DNA of 64,000 nt from contig ML664152.1 in NCBI GenBank assembly GCA_007570785.1, forward strand, positions 1,922,911 through 1,986,910, written 5' to 3'. This document shows, piece after piece, positions 1-10,644 of the stretch; positions within the stretch are counted from its first letter, which is position 1; each line of letters starts with the position of its first letter. The notes under the pieces were generated by a model. It was not told the DNA's origin, did not search any database, and worked only from the letters and a program-made list of their open reading frames with translations. This DNA comes from Antilocapra americana. Its lineage: Eukaryota > Chordata > Mammalia > Artiodactyla > Antilocapridae. A program made the position numbers and the translations under genes.

Positions 1-27
1 TTTCCACTAATTAAAAAACACCCCTTG

Positions 28-155
28 GGCTTCCCTGGTTGTCCAGTGGCTAAGACTCCATGCCCCCAACGCAGGGGGCCTGGGTTCAAGCCCTGGTCAG
101 GGAACCAGATCCCACAGCCACACCTAACACCAGAGCAGCCAAATAAATAAAATAA
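28..155 (+). repeat. CHR-type tRNA-derived SINE
   Basis: The segment has the head common to artiodactyl CHR/SINE2 elements (a 'ttccctgg...ccagtggctaag' start and a 'gttcaagccctggtcaggg' B-box-like block). It ends in an A-rich tail with aaataaataaaata. It lies downstream of SLX9 exon 2, inside the next SLX9 intron. Confidence 0.8.
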
Positions 156-276
156 CATATAGAGTGCACAGGCCGATGTGAGCTGTGCTCTGGCCTGTGC
201 CTATGAGCATGTGGAAGCTGGCTTGCACTGAAAGCTCCCCACCCCAAGGTCTACCCTGTTTGCTCTCCGCTCTCAC

Positions 277-385
277 CTCTCCTGACGGAGGTGATGCTCC
301 TCGTCTCCACATCCAGCTTCTGCACCAAGGCACTGGGTTCTATCGTGGTCCCAGCAAACACATCAGCGTTCACACAAGCCAACTC
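277..385 (-). CDS. SLX9: SLX9 (FAM207A) coding exon 2
   Basis: On the minus strand a cttcag acceptor precedes base 385 and a gtgaga donor follows base 277. The 109-nt exon enters in phase 0 and leaves with one base of a split Gly codon. It encodes 36 complete residues starting ELACVNADVF and ending ITSVRR. The core EPSALVQKLDVETRSITSV matches the conserved SLX9/FAM207A block (human version as I remember it: INTNIFARTKIDPSALVQKLELDVRSVTSVRRG). SLX9 is a nucleolar ribosome-biogenesis factor; the yeast homologue acts in pre-rRNA processing and 40S export. The exon joins in frame to exon 1 at 3621-3758. The remaining exons lie left of the window. Family assignment is by recognition, not alignment. 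Confidence 0.85.
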
Positions 386-1229
386 CTGAAGAGGCAAGAG
401 GGGAGACTTAAGACTCGCTCTGCAGCTTCAGAGACCCCTCAGCGAGGGCCAGACCCTGGCTTCTCCAGAGAAGGAGTTGGAGAGGAACCCGAGGCCACCC
501 CCCACCCCAGGCCCCAGGCTGCACACTCCTTGCAGCCTCAGTTCATCCCACACCAGCCAACGCCCACCCCTGGGCCTGGATCCAGCCTCAGGACCATCTG
601 AGACCAGACCCAGGATCAGTAACAACTACAAATCACAACCCCAACATTCAGGAACCCCTGTGAGGGGACCCAGGCTTCCTCCCAAACTTCCCACCACCTT
701 ACTCCTCCTGTCACTCGAGGCTGCTCCCCCACCTCCACACTCTCCCAGCAATCTCAGCGTTCTCTGACCACATTCAGCCACACGGAGGGCTCACAACCCG
801 CTGGGTCACCCTGCCAGCACACCACGTTAACCCCGACCCCGCCTCCAGGGCCCAGCCACCTCACTCAGGCCCGAGCTGCAGGACGGGGCCTGGGAAGGGG
901 CGCCAGTGACACAGCAGATTGGGCACACCTCTGAGCAGACCCTGGCTGGCACCGAGCTGCCCTTGCCTGGGGGCAGCTTCGGGGAAGCAGCACGATGGCA
1001 GGTTGGAGGCAGCTTGAGCTCAAGGCTGCACTGGCTCAGGAGCAACCAGCTGGGCTCACAAAGCCTCCAGTCCCTGTGAAGCTGGGGCTGAACTGTGAAG
1101 GCAGCCTCCTAGCCACACAGGTGCACCCAGTGGTGAAGGGCAAAGGTTTCTATGGCCATGGGGGCTAAAGCACAATCTGACAGTAAGAGGCCTGTGCAGA
1201 CCCAGGCTGCCAGGCTACAAGACAAAAAC

Positions 1230-2655
1230 AAGAAAACATAACAGGCAGACAGGAGGGTGCACACTGGTGCAGAACGGACTCAGATACACAGGAGCTGAGC
1301 CAGGCCAGGGAACAACCAAAATGACCTGCAAACATCAACCCAGTCAGTGCTGACATGCACCACCAGAGACAGCCAGCTTTCAATAACAACAGAGCATGAC
1401 ACACACAGAGAGACTGGAAACAAGACCTAGGCAACAGAAGCTGCGTCTGAGGGGTCCACGCATTGGACTTGGCAATGACCTCATCTCAGCCACAGGACTG
1501 AAAAAGAGCATATCTAAAGAACTAGGAACATATGATGACAATGTCTCATCAGAGAATACCAACAAAGAGACAGAGCCGTGACCAAACTGCTCAGACTGCC
1601 CTGAGCTTTTCAACTAAACCCTGACATTTCACAACACCCAAAGAACAAGCAACAAGGGAAAACAAGAGAAACGAATGTTACAAAAATTAAAAATTCTGTG
1701 CTTCCAAGAGCAATTTCAAGAAAATAAAAAGACAACCCACTGAAGTGGAAAAAATATTTGCAAACCATATATATCTGACAAAGTTTAGTATCCAGAATAT
1801 ATAACTGACAAGTCAACAGAAAGAGAAACCACACGACTTTTAAGTGAGCAAAGGACTTGAAAACACATTTCTCCAAAGATATGGAGAAGCTAACAAGTCC
1901 AGGGGGAATAAAATTCAACATTAGTCATTATCCCTTAGGGAAATGCAAATCGAAAAAGTGAAATACCACCTGACATCCAGCAGGATGGGTATAATCAAAA
2001 AGACAGACAACAACATCATCCTGGGGAGGATGTAGAGAAATTAGAGCCCTCATATATTGCTGGTGGGAATGTGGGAATGTAAAACGGTGCCACCACTGCA
2101 GAAAGTAAATGAGCAATTCCTCAAAAAGCTCAACTTAGAATTCTGTACATCCTAGCAATTCCGCTCCACAAATCCATAGGAAAATTAGTACAGAGCAGTA
2201 AAATGACAGCCAAAAATTAGAAACAATCTATCCACCAACTTATGAATGGATAAACAAAATGTGATGTGGTCTGGTTTATTCAGACAATGCAATATTTTTC
2301 ATCCATAAAAAGAATGAGGACAACAGAGAAATAAGTGCTACAAAAACAATACTATGAGAACAAACCTCAAAAACATGCTCAGTGAAAAAACCCAGACACA
2401 AAAGGCCACATATCGTATTAATTCCATTTATATGAAGTGCCCAGAGGAGGCAAATATATAGAGACAGAAAGTAGATTTGTGGTTGCCAGAATGACTGATA
2501 GAAGTACGGGATTTCCTTTTGCGGCGACAAAAATGTTCATAAATTGGTAGCAATGATTGCACAAATCTGTGAATATTCTTTAAAAAACGACCAATGAATT
2601 GTACACTTTAAATAGATGAATGTTACAGCATGAATTCTACCCCAATAAAATTTTT
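1230..2655 (+). repeat. Old L1 (L1M-type) with internal deletion
   Basis: 1390-1580 resembles the 5'/ORF1-side consensus of old L1M elements ('gatgacaatgtctcatca', then 'accaacaaagagacag'). From about 1700 the text jumps to the end of ORF2 ('aaatatttgcaaaccatata', 'tatccagaatatataa'). It then runs through a typical L1M 3'UTR ending in 'ccccaataaaa'. The sense strand is plus. The many small changes mean it is ancient and has no coding capacity. Confidence 0.65.
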
Positions 2656-2719
2656 TGAAAGCCAGGGCACTGATGCCAGATCTTGGGATCACACATCAGC
2701 TCCTCCATCAGGACCTGAA

Positions 2720-2832
2720 TGCTCCTGGTAGTTCATTTAAACTCTCAGTTTTTTTCCTGCAAAATGAGGGTTGGGACTGTTACAAAGATGTAAGGTGCCT
2801 GGCACATAGCAAACGCTTAACAAATATGGTTG
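2720..2832 (+). repeat. MIR SINE fragment
   Basis: It contains the MIR core order: 'ctctcagtttttttcctgcaaaatg', then 'ggtgcctggcacatagcaaa' and 'cgcttaacaaatat'. These correspond to the MIR blocks 'CTCAGTTTCCTCATCTGTAAAATG' and 'GTGCCTGGCACATAGTAAGCGCTC'. The copy is diverged, as expected for this ancient family. Confidence 0.65.
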
Positions 2833-2959
2833 TTCGCTTCAGCATTACGGATCCAAAACCACGGTTCCCACAAACCAAGAGGATTTTGTCCACTGTTCAG
2901 GTGCTGGCCCCTTGACTACAAACACCAGTAAATGCTTCCAGGCAGGTCCAGGGTCAGAA

Positions 2960-3160
2960 CCCGGATAAACAAAACACGGTCTAACCACACAGTGGAACGT
3001 GATTCCACCGTAAAAAGAAATGAAGCATTGTTAAACATCATACATTCTGCGTGAGCGCTGAAAACACTGTGCTAAGTCCAAAAAACCAAACGCAAAGGCG
3101 GAAACCTACACGACCCCATCCATGTGAAATGTACAGAACACAGGCAAAGATGAGCGGCTG
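2960..3160 (+). repeat. Old L1 3' fragment
   Basis: The text matches the common L1M 3' end motif order: 'cagtggaacgtgattccacc' followed by 'aaaagaaatgaagcattg' and 'cccatccatgtgaaatgtac'. It carries several CpGs because it abuts the SLX9 CpG island. Confidence 0.5.
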
Positions 3161-3169
3161 CTCAGGGCC

Positions 3170-4010
3170 GGGAGGCATGAGGGGACCGCCGAGGCCGGGG
3201 ATGGGGGGGTGAGGGGACAGCTCCAGGGTAGAGCGTGATCTCTTCAGTTTGCTCTTCCCTTTTTTCCTTAACCCTAGGAGTCCCCTTTCTTTTCCTTGGA
3301 GCGCAGCTACGACGTAAAAGAATACTTACCTTTTTCTCGCAAATTTCTACAAGTCGGTGTGGAAGGTTTCTGGTTCTCCCTCGCAGAGCTCCAGACGCGG
3401 AGCAAGTCAACCTCTGCCCGAGCCTGGCGGTCCACGGAGGCCACGACACTTCGTGGGCCCGGAAGGCTCGCAGACCGTGCGGAAAAGCCCGCCGAAGGCA
3501 GTCCTGGGGCCACAGGGACCCTTCGGGGGTGGCCAGGGACCCTGGGGCCGCACAACGTGGCCCCCTTCCTCCACCCGCTCCCCCTCCCCACCCCTGCCGC
3601 CCGCAGTACTCTCAGCTTACCTTCCCCGCGAATCCACCAGTCGAGGCCTGCAGAGGGGCCACCTCCCGGGCGGGGGACGCGAGGCAGGCCGCTGCTTCCC
3701 CCGTAGGCCTCACGGCAACCTGGTGCACCCGGGCCCTCAGGCTCCTCACTTTCCCCATCTTCCCCGCGAAGACTCCCACCGGCCGGAAGCCGCGGGGCTC
3801 AAGCGCACACGCTGCCGGAAGCTGGTCCGGCACTCTGACTGCCCGGCGGAAACAGGAGCCGCGATCCTCCCCGCGCTGGCTGTTAGGCTTCAGAGAGGAG
3901 TAGAGCGGGGCCACAGAGGGGCGGGGCTGCAGTGCGGATGGCGGGGTCACTGGGCGCCTGGTCCCGCCTTCGGCCCCGCCCCGCCTCCTGGGGCTGGTGG
4001 GGTTAATGGC
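3170..4010 (-). promoter_or_regulatory. SLX9: CpG island: SLX9 promoter region
   Basis: This stretch is GC-rich and dense in CpG compared with the flanks. It contains SLX9 exon 1 and continues about 250 bp upstream of its ATG, ending near 4010. No TATA box stands out upstream of the ATG, as is usual for housekeeping CpG-island promoters. The exact transcription start cannot be fixed from sequence alone. ORFs of 130-240 codons on both strands here are products of GC richness. Confidence 0.7.
3621..3758 (-). CDS. SLX9: SLX9 (FAM207A) coding exon 1, N-terminus
   Basis: The ATG is at 3758-3756 on the minus strand. The 46 codons start MGKVRSLRARVHQVAVRPTG and end in ...GGFAGK, directly before a gtaagc donor (phase 0). 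The start matches the human SLX9/FAM207A N-terminus as remembered (MGKVRGLRARVHQAAVRPKG...). An open frame runs farther upstream to 4061, but the family start is the internal MGKV. The gene is divergent from ITGB2, as in the human locus. The basic N-terminus (many Arg/Lys) fits a nucleolar protein. The remaining C-terminal exons are outside the window. Confidence 0.88.
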
Positions 4011-4019
4011 AACCTCAGG

Positions 4020-4525
4020 GTGATCTGGGGAATGATGGGTTATAACGCTGGAGGGTATCAAGTTTGTTGAAGTACACGCGTGTGTCTGCTTGGGCCTATC
4101 AAAAATGCCCTCAGGGGAGGAAGAGAGCAGAGGACTGAGGACTGGAAGTACCTCAGAGACATGCCAGGACTACAGGGGCGACTTCACAGCACGGACCTGG
4201 ACTGGGGCTGGAGAGAAATGTCCCTGGAAGAAGCCCCAGAAGCCAGCTCTCAGGTCCGGCACTCCCACCCTGCCTGTGGTCCTTCTATTATTGCCTCTGC
4301 AGGGCCAGGGTGGGTGTCTGACCAGTGCCTGCTAGACCAGCTTCCTTTGGCTGGAACCTGTTGCCAGGCTGTGACCAAGACTAATGGAACTTCTGCGGAG
4401 GCTTCCTGGAGCGTGGAAAAGGCCAAACCCACCGCCCAGTCATATCCCCACCCAACGGGATGATATGTCAGGAGACACTCTGGTTCTGCAGCTATGCCGG
4501 GGCTAAGGAGTTAAAGTGAAAAAAT
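4020..4525. other. Intergenic, no feature recognised
   Basis: The sequence drops from CpG-island composition to ordinary composition. The short ORFs on both strands show no family resemblance. I see no repeat element here. Confidence 0.5.
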
Positions 4526-4526
4526 G

Positions 4527-4725
4527 TTAGTTGCTCAGTCATGTCCAACTCTTTACGACTTCATGGAGCAGCCTGCCAGGCTCCTCTGTTCATGGAATTC
4601 TCCAGGCAAGAATACTGGGCTAGGTAGCCATTCCCTTCTCCAGAGGATCTTCCTGACCCAGGAATCAAACCCAAGTCTCCCACATGCAGGCAGATTCTTT
4701 ACCATCTGAGCCACCAGGGAAGTCC
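4527..4725 (-). repeat. Bov-tA SINE
   Basis: The reverse complement reads as the ruminant tRNA-BovA composite SINE. The plus strand begins 'ttgctcagtcatgtccaact', contains 'ggaattctccaggcaagaat' and ends with 'gagccaccagggaagtcc', the inverted 5' head. It diagnoses a ruminant genome. Confidence 0.9.
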
Positions 4726-4729
4726 TGAT

Positions 4730-5630
4730 GTAAGGAAGACACAGAGTAATGACTGCTGGGTACACTCTGGGCCAGGGTGCATGCAGACACCACGCTAATC
4801 CAGCTGGCATCCAGGAGACGCGTTCCAGGAGCAGCTCTGTTCTATGGGTCCCAGCATCACTGGACCTGATCATCAACACTTGGATCCTCTGCATGCAATC
4901 AGGCTTGTTTGCTGAGCCGTCTAGGTAGGGAGGCCCGGGCTTGGCCCCGGGACTGGAGGCCTGCTCCCTTGCCTGATCCCCAGTGGCTAGGCCCCTGGCC
5001 AGCTCCAGAGGCCCACAAGGCAGCCTGCATTTCAGGTTTGATTTTTGCCCTTTCTGTACAGTTCGTGCTTTCTCAATTAAAGGAGAAAGCATTTTGTCCA
5101 GCTGCTACAAAATGGGTCTATTAGGAATTTTTAATCCTGGGGCCCCTTCACTCTCTGCTTTCATCTTCCTGGGTGACTAGGTCACATCCCAACACCCTGA
5201 CACTTTCATTGCAGCCTCCACCTCTCTCTGGGTCTCCACCTGAAACTGAGGGAATCTTAAAGTGGGCTTCTGGGTTCCCATCCCAACCTGTCCCACCACC
5301 CCGCAGTATATACCCCTTCAGAAGAAATGGCACTGGCACTCAAATAGCCACCCAAACCCCAAACCAGGGTGCCACCTTGGCTTGCATGTCACCTTGCTTG
5401 CATGCTGTCTTCCTGTCACATCCAACCCAGCAGCCCCCTTATCAACCCCCCAGGCCCCACTCCCACTGGGCTTCTGCCCTGGCCTCCCTCCACCCCTGGC
5501 CAGGATGGAGCCCCTTCAGCTTTACAGCAGCCCCTGCCTCCCCAGAGGGACCGCCCATGGTCACCCTGGAAAGCCTACCCCTGGCTTTGCCCTTCCCAGG
5601 ACGCCCCCCTCCCTCAGCAGCTCTGCCCTT
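4730..5630. other. Intergenic, no feature recognised
   Basis: This is ordinary single-copy-looking sequence, rising in C content towards 5.4 kb. ORFs to about 190 codons on the plus strand are proline-rich and low in complexity. They show no domain, so I do not call them. Confidence 0.45.
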
Positions 5631-7060
5631 TCCAGCGCTGAGCCGCAGCTCCTCTGTTCCCTCTGCCGAGGGCCTCCGAGCGGGACCTCGCAGTCTTGAT
5701 GGTCCCTGGACAGACCCTGCGCCTCGTGCTGGCGGCGCTGGTTAATTCTTCTGTCGCGCGAGGGCGCCCACGGCTCACGTGGGTTTCTCGGGAGGAGTTG
5801 GGGCAATGCGGTCGCTAACGCGGAGATGCTGGGGGTGGGGAAATGGATGGATCCCAGCGCGGGTCCTTCCTCGGCCCCCTGAGCGCCTTCAGCCTCCGCA
5901 GGGTGCGGTCCTCCGAGCGGGTCCGAGGGTCCTATGCAGTCGTGGAAGGATGGCTTCTGGGAAAGCCTCAGGGCAAACACCCCGCAGTCCATCCCTGTCC
6001 ACCTGGTAATTCGGGGCCCGCTGCAAGGATTTCCTGATGACCTCCAGCCCCTAGCTCTGCCCTCGGGTTTCCAAAACCCCACCCGGCTGCGCGTGAGAGC
6101 GAACGGCGACCTGCGAACAGCGGGACTCCAGATCCCAGGCTCTGACCCGCTGTCCCTCCCAGCACCCAGCTCCCTGCGGCGTGGGCGCCGCCCTGGCCAG
6201 CGACCTTGCTGGGACGTGGAGCCAGAGGGCCCAATGCATCTGAACACTGCCCTGTCCCCACGCGTCTCCACGTGCCCCGTGTCAGGACGTCCGTCCTGGG
6301 TGGGCCTGCTGCACCAGCTCCCCGCGTGAATCCAGATAAGCCTGTCTTAGCCCTGCTCAGCCCCAGGATGCGTCCTCTCTGCCCCCTCCCCGGCCACACT
6401 CCGCTCAGCCCCCGCCTGGCCTCTCCTCCCAGAGGAGGCCCGCCAGGTTCACGCACCCCCGGGGAGGTGGCCAGTTTCGGGGGTGACCTGAACAAGGTAG
6501 GAGCCTGTCTCCCCATCACTACACTGGGTTGCTGTAGCGTTTCTTTGAGGCCGACAGGTAAAGCACCAGGAAGCACTTGCGGCCGGCAGGTGCTCAGACT
6601 GCAGGGGCCGCGAGCCAGTGCGGAGCGCATGCGGCGGAGCTTGCAGCTCAGGGTCTGACGGTCCGCACCCGGCAGGTCGCCCCGCGGCAGGCGGAGGCTG
6701 CGCGCGCGGGCCTGGAGTCGCCTGAGCCACGCGGGGGCAAAGAAAAGTCGCGAGTGGACCGCAGACCTTCCTGCCGCGCCCCGAGGGCCCCTAAGGAAGG
6801 GGTTCCGGAAGGAAGCTCCAGGGTCCCGGGGCTTGCGGCTGAGACCCGCCCAGGCTGCGGAGCAGTGGCTCCGCCCCCTGGCTCCAGACTGCTAGGCTGA
6901 GGCCGGCATTGGAGTTGAAAACGGTCGGTTTGGGTCTCTGTGGGGCTACTTGTCGTCTGAGGGTCCCTGAAAGAGGACAAATCCCTCTTGGCCGGGGCCC
7001 CACCAGTGCACCTCCACGAGCGGCCACGCGGGGCTAGCGGGTCCCGCCCGTCCACGCCCA
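5630..7060. promoter_or_regulatory. Second CpG-rich block, gene unknown
   Basis: CpG dinucleotides are frequent here, with many gcgc/cgcg/ccgg words (for example around 5690-5920 and 6590-7050), unlike the flanking DNA. Composition and length suggest a CpG island. Open frames of 100-236 codons exist on both strands but show no recognisable protein family. It lies about 2-3 kb upstream of the SLX9 start and about 31 kb upstream of ITGB2 exon 2. It could start an unannotated or non-coding transcript, or be an alternative promoter of either neighbour. Confidence 0.5.
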
Positions 7061-8515
7061 GCAACGCTACAGGAAGGCCTGGTGCGAACTATGGGAGTTG
7101 TGGAGTTGCTGCACTGGGAAACTTTTGGAGTAAAATAGTGCGCCCCAAATGTGGTACCGGGGTGATCGGAAGGAAGTGGAGAGGGAGGGGCGAGAGGATG
7201 AGGCGGGCAGTAGGTTTCCCAGGTCGGGATTTCCCACTTGACTCTGCGGGTTCCCTGGCCTGTTGCATTCCTGGCCCCTTGCCCCCCAGGCCTTGCTTCC
7301 AGCCCTCCCCCAGCTAGGAAGAGAGCCCGCTGATGGGGGAGCGGGTGGGTCCCTTGGTTTCTGTTTTTCTGCTTCATTAACTTGATTCATTAACTTGATT
7401 TATGGTTGCATGCTTTTCTGATTCTAAAATTAATACGTGGCTCTCATAGACGATTTGGAGAATATGGAAATCCATTGTTAAAGTGAAAACCCCTTTAATC
7501 CCATTTCCCAGAAGTGCCCCATAGTGTCCAGGCACCTGCAGCCTCTTTCCTCTCCTTCCTCCACCCACATGGGTTCTGCAGCCTTAGTCAATAGGAATTT
7601 TGATAATTGCTGAAGTGTGTAAGGGATTACATCTCCCTGGTATCCACCCAGCACATAGCCCAGGGTCAGCTGGCTGGCCTGTCAGCCAGGCCGGCCTCCC
7701 ACCCACGTGATTCCTAGGGTCACTCCCTGCGGGACGGTGCCACACCCATATCTAGGCAAATGTTCCTTCCCTGCTTGCCCTCTGCCTCACCCCAGCTGTG
7801 GCCAGCTTCTGGGTGTCACGCTCTCCCCTCCTCCCCTCTGCCCTGCCTCCCTCAGCAGCCTGGCTGAGCTGGGACCTGACCTTGGCCCTGACCTCACCCA
7901 GCCTCCATGTTCCTAGGTTCTGCTGAGAGCTTCCTGAACTTCATCCCAGCTTCCTGAGAAGGGGACCCACCCTCATTTTACAGATTGAAAAGGACACCTT
8001 CGAGGAACTGGCCTAAGACCCTGCAGCTTCTTGCCCGGGGGGGCAATGTACCTAGTCCTCCACCCCAGACCCCCCACCCGCCACTGCTCACTCACCCTGC
8101 GCCTCTGGGTGCCAGCAGCAAGGCTGACCCATGGAGCCCATGCGGCTAGTTCCTTGAGGAAGAAAATGTAAGCAGGAGAAGTCAGAAAGCAGACTTCCCC
8201 CCCAACCCTGCCCCACCACCCTGAGCTGCAGGGGCTTCCCAGTGATGGAGGTTTCGAGATCTTTCTGGAGAGGTCCTTCTAAGAGATCCTGCTAAGAAGC
8301 TGCCACTGGGCTGGCATCCAGAACAAGAGGGGAGGGAGGAGGAGGGGGAGGGAAAGAGGAGGGAGCAGGTGTGCAGAGGGGACACATGGCCACTTCATGG
8401 AAGATGCCCACAAGGATGCCAGGGGAGCCCAGTGGGCCAAGCACAGCAACACCCACCTTCGGGGTTCAGTGGGAACTAGGGAGCCAGTGAGGTGCTACAG
8501 TGGAGGAAGAGCTGT
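7060..8515. other. Intergenic, no feature recognised
   Basis: Mixed single-copy-looking sequence. A short MIR-like stretch may lie near 7965-8020 ('ctcattttacagattgaaaa'). Nothing else is supportable. Confidence 0.4.
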
Positions 8516-8732
8516 GTGTGTGCTCAGTTGTGTCTGGCTCTTTGTGACCCCATGGACAGTAGCCCGCCAGGCTCCTCTGTCCATGGAATTCTCCAGGCAA
8601 GAAGAATACTGAAGAGGGTTGCTGTTTCCTCCTCCAGGGTATCTTCCCGACCCAGGGATCAAACCCTTGTTTCCTGTGTCTCCTGCACTGGCGGGTGGAT
8701 TCTTTACCACTAGTGCACCCTGGGAAGTTCTG
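8516..8732 (-). repeat. Bov-tA SINE
   Basis: The plus strand reads 'ctcagttgtgtctggctctt', then 'ggaattctccaggcaagaag', 'cgacccagggatcaaaccc' and ends 'ccctgggaagttc'. This is an inverted tRNA-BovA SINE. Confidence 0.88.
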
Positions 8733-8734
8733 GG

Positions 8735-10110
8735 AGGAAGAGGAGGAGTCTTGAAATGACAAGGGAAGCCAGGAAAGGTTTCCAATACAGAAATGACCCT
8801 TAGGGTCTGCTTCAGCCTCAGGTGGTCTCAGGCTCTGTTCCCACCTCTCCTTCCTCCCCAGTGCCTAGCACCTTCCCATCAGGCCAGCAGAGCGTGGGGC
8901 TCGGGGTCCCATTTGGGCTCATCCACCCGCTGATGACCTGCCGCTGGGTTGTGTAACACAGACGCTGGGCCCCCGCTGAGTCTGTTCCAGTGGGTTGGAC
9001 CTGGGTCCACTGTGTTCTCAAACAGGCACCAGGTGCTCCTTCCTCACCCCTCGCCCCAGTGTCCTCACTCCCGGAGAACTGCTGGTCTTAGTTCTGGGAA
9101 CCCCACCCCACAGACTGGCCCTCTGCCTGTTTTTAAACCCAGTTGCTTCTTCACAGCACGATGGGCTGTGGCTGTCACACCACTGGTCACGTGGCCAGCC
9201 AAGCCAAAAATAAGTGTTATCTGCTCTTTCAAGGCCAGTCTGCCCCTTGCCACCCCCAGCAAACCCACTGCACTCCCTCTGTGACCATGTGGCTCGAAAC
9301 CCCACACGGTGACAGCACTGTGGTCAGTGTTCTCGTTGGTGGGCGAGGGTCTGGCTTCAAGTCCGCGTCCCAGGCCATACAGCCAAGCCATTGCCGTTCA
9401 CCTCTGCACAACCAACACGACACCTGCTTCTAAAGTGCCACCTGGGGCTAGAGGAAGGGACAGCTCCTGACCGGTTAGGGACACAGCGGGGACGAGGCAT
9501 CCACAGGCCAGCAGCATTTAGGTGGGACCCTTCAGGATGGAATATGTGGTTGGGGGGGGCCGGCCTCACAGCCAACCATTACAGGCGCCACAGTGTAGAT
9601 GACTACAAGGATGTGGCAGGTAATCAGACGTGGCTTAAAGCCTGGGGTCCCCGTGGTGGAGAATGGGTTGAAAGTGGGTTTTCATGGACCTTCCCAGGGA
9701 TCCTGACAGGGAGAGGGGAGAGAGTTCCTCAGATGTTCCCCCGAAATCTCACAACCCCAAAGCCAGCAACTCCTGGGGGTGGGCAGGAACCAGTGGTGCC
9801 ACATCCCCCCCCACCAGGAAGGCTTCAGTTGCCACGCTTTTCCTCTACCTGCCCCTTAATGCACCCTCTCAGCTCATGGAGCCAGGTTTACCTTGCACCA
9901 CATTTCTGGGAAGGAGGAAGTAGGGAACCTGATTCCTGTTGTTACATGAAAAGAAACCAATGCAAAGAAGCTGGACTGTTCCCTCAAGCGCAACGTTAGG
10001 AGGTAGAAGCAGGAAATTTAATGACAAATTGCTCTGTAAATCCAGATATAGACCCTCCCCTCAAAAAAAAAAAAATAAAAATCTGTAATGTTTTCAAAAG
10101 CTCCATGAGT
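8735..10110. other. Intergenic, no feature recognised
   Basis: Single-copy-looking sequence with an A-rich run near 10065. No coding family and no repeat could be recognised in the stretch. Confidence 0.4.
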
Positions 10111-10172
10111 GGGACTTCCCTGGTTAAGAATCTGACTGCCATATCAATCCTTCAATTAAAAATTAAGAAATT

Positions 10173-10450
10173 AGGACTTCCCTGGTGGTCCAGTGGTTAA
10201 GAATCCACTTGCCATTGCAGCGGACGCAAGTTCAAGCCTTGGTCCTCGAAGATTCCACATGCTGCGGGGCGACTAAGTCCGCATGCCACAACTCCTGAGC
10301 CTGTGTGCTACAACTCCTGAAGCCCCTGCCACAAGAGAAGCCACCTCAGTGAGAAGCCCAGGTGCCTAAGCAACAAAGAGGATCCCCCACTTGTGGCGAC
10401 TAGAGAAAGCCCACACATAGCAGCAAAGACCCAGCCCAGCCAAAAATCAT
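10173..10450 (+). repeat. CHR-type SINE, near full length
   Basis: It starts 'acttccctggtggtccagtg', carries the B-box-like 'gttcaagccttgg', continues through the 'gagaagccacctcagtgaga' tail module and ends 'cagccaaaaatcatg'. A short head-only fragment of the same family (about 10112-10148) lies just to its left. Confidence 0.85.
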
Positions 10451-10519
10451 GTAATGAAGTTGAAAAAAAGGACAGCTACGTGAGGGCTGGGACCTCGTCC
10501 CGTTCTCTTTATGATTTAG

Positions 10520-10640
10520 TCTTTAAAATTACTGGGCACCTGCTGTGTGCCAGGCCCACTGCAGGACCCTTTCCCATGTCCTCACTTATCCTCACAACCT
10601 GGGGGAGGGGGAGATTGGAGGAAACCAAGGCCCAGAGAAA
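10520..10640 (-). repeat. MIR SINE fragment
   Basis: The plus strand reads 'cacctgctgtgtgccaggcc', then 'tcctcacttatcctcacaac' and 'ggaaaccaaggcccagagaa'. This is the reverse-complement order of the MIR core. Confidence 0.6.
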
Positions 10641-10644
10641 AAAC

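Larger units (their letters stand above)
386..3620 (-). other. SLX9: SLX9 intron 1
   Basis: The interval lies between the phase-0 donor after exon 1 (gtaagc on the minus strand) and the exon 2 acceptor. About 390-1220 is single-copy-looking sequence with no feature I can support. 1230-2655 and about 2960-3160 are old L1 fragments, and 2720-2832 is a MIR SINE. The start of the promoter CpG island overlaps its right end. Confidence 0.75.

Noticed and set aside
3235..4070. Plus-strand ORFs up to 237 codons in the first CpG island
   Set aside because: They oppose SLX9 exon 1 and its upstream region. High GC content alone explains the open frames, and no family resemblance was seen.
5561..7064. 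ORFs of 100-236 codons on both strands in the second CpG-rich block
   Set aside because: Pro/Arg/Gly-rich frames on both strands typical of GC-rich DNA. No recognisable motif, and no conserved start or splice pattern.
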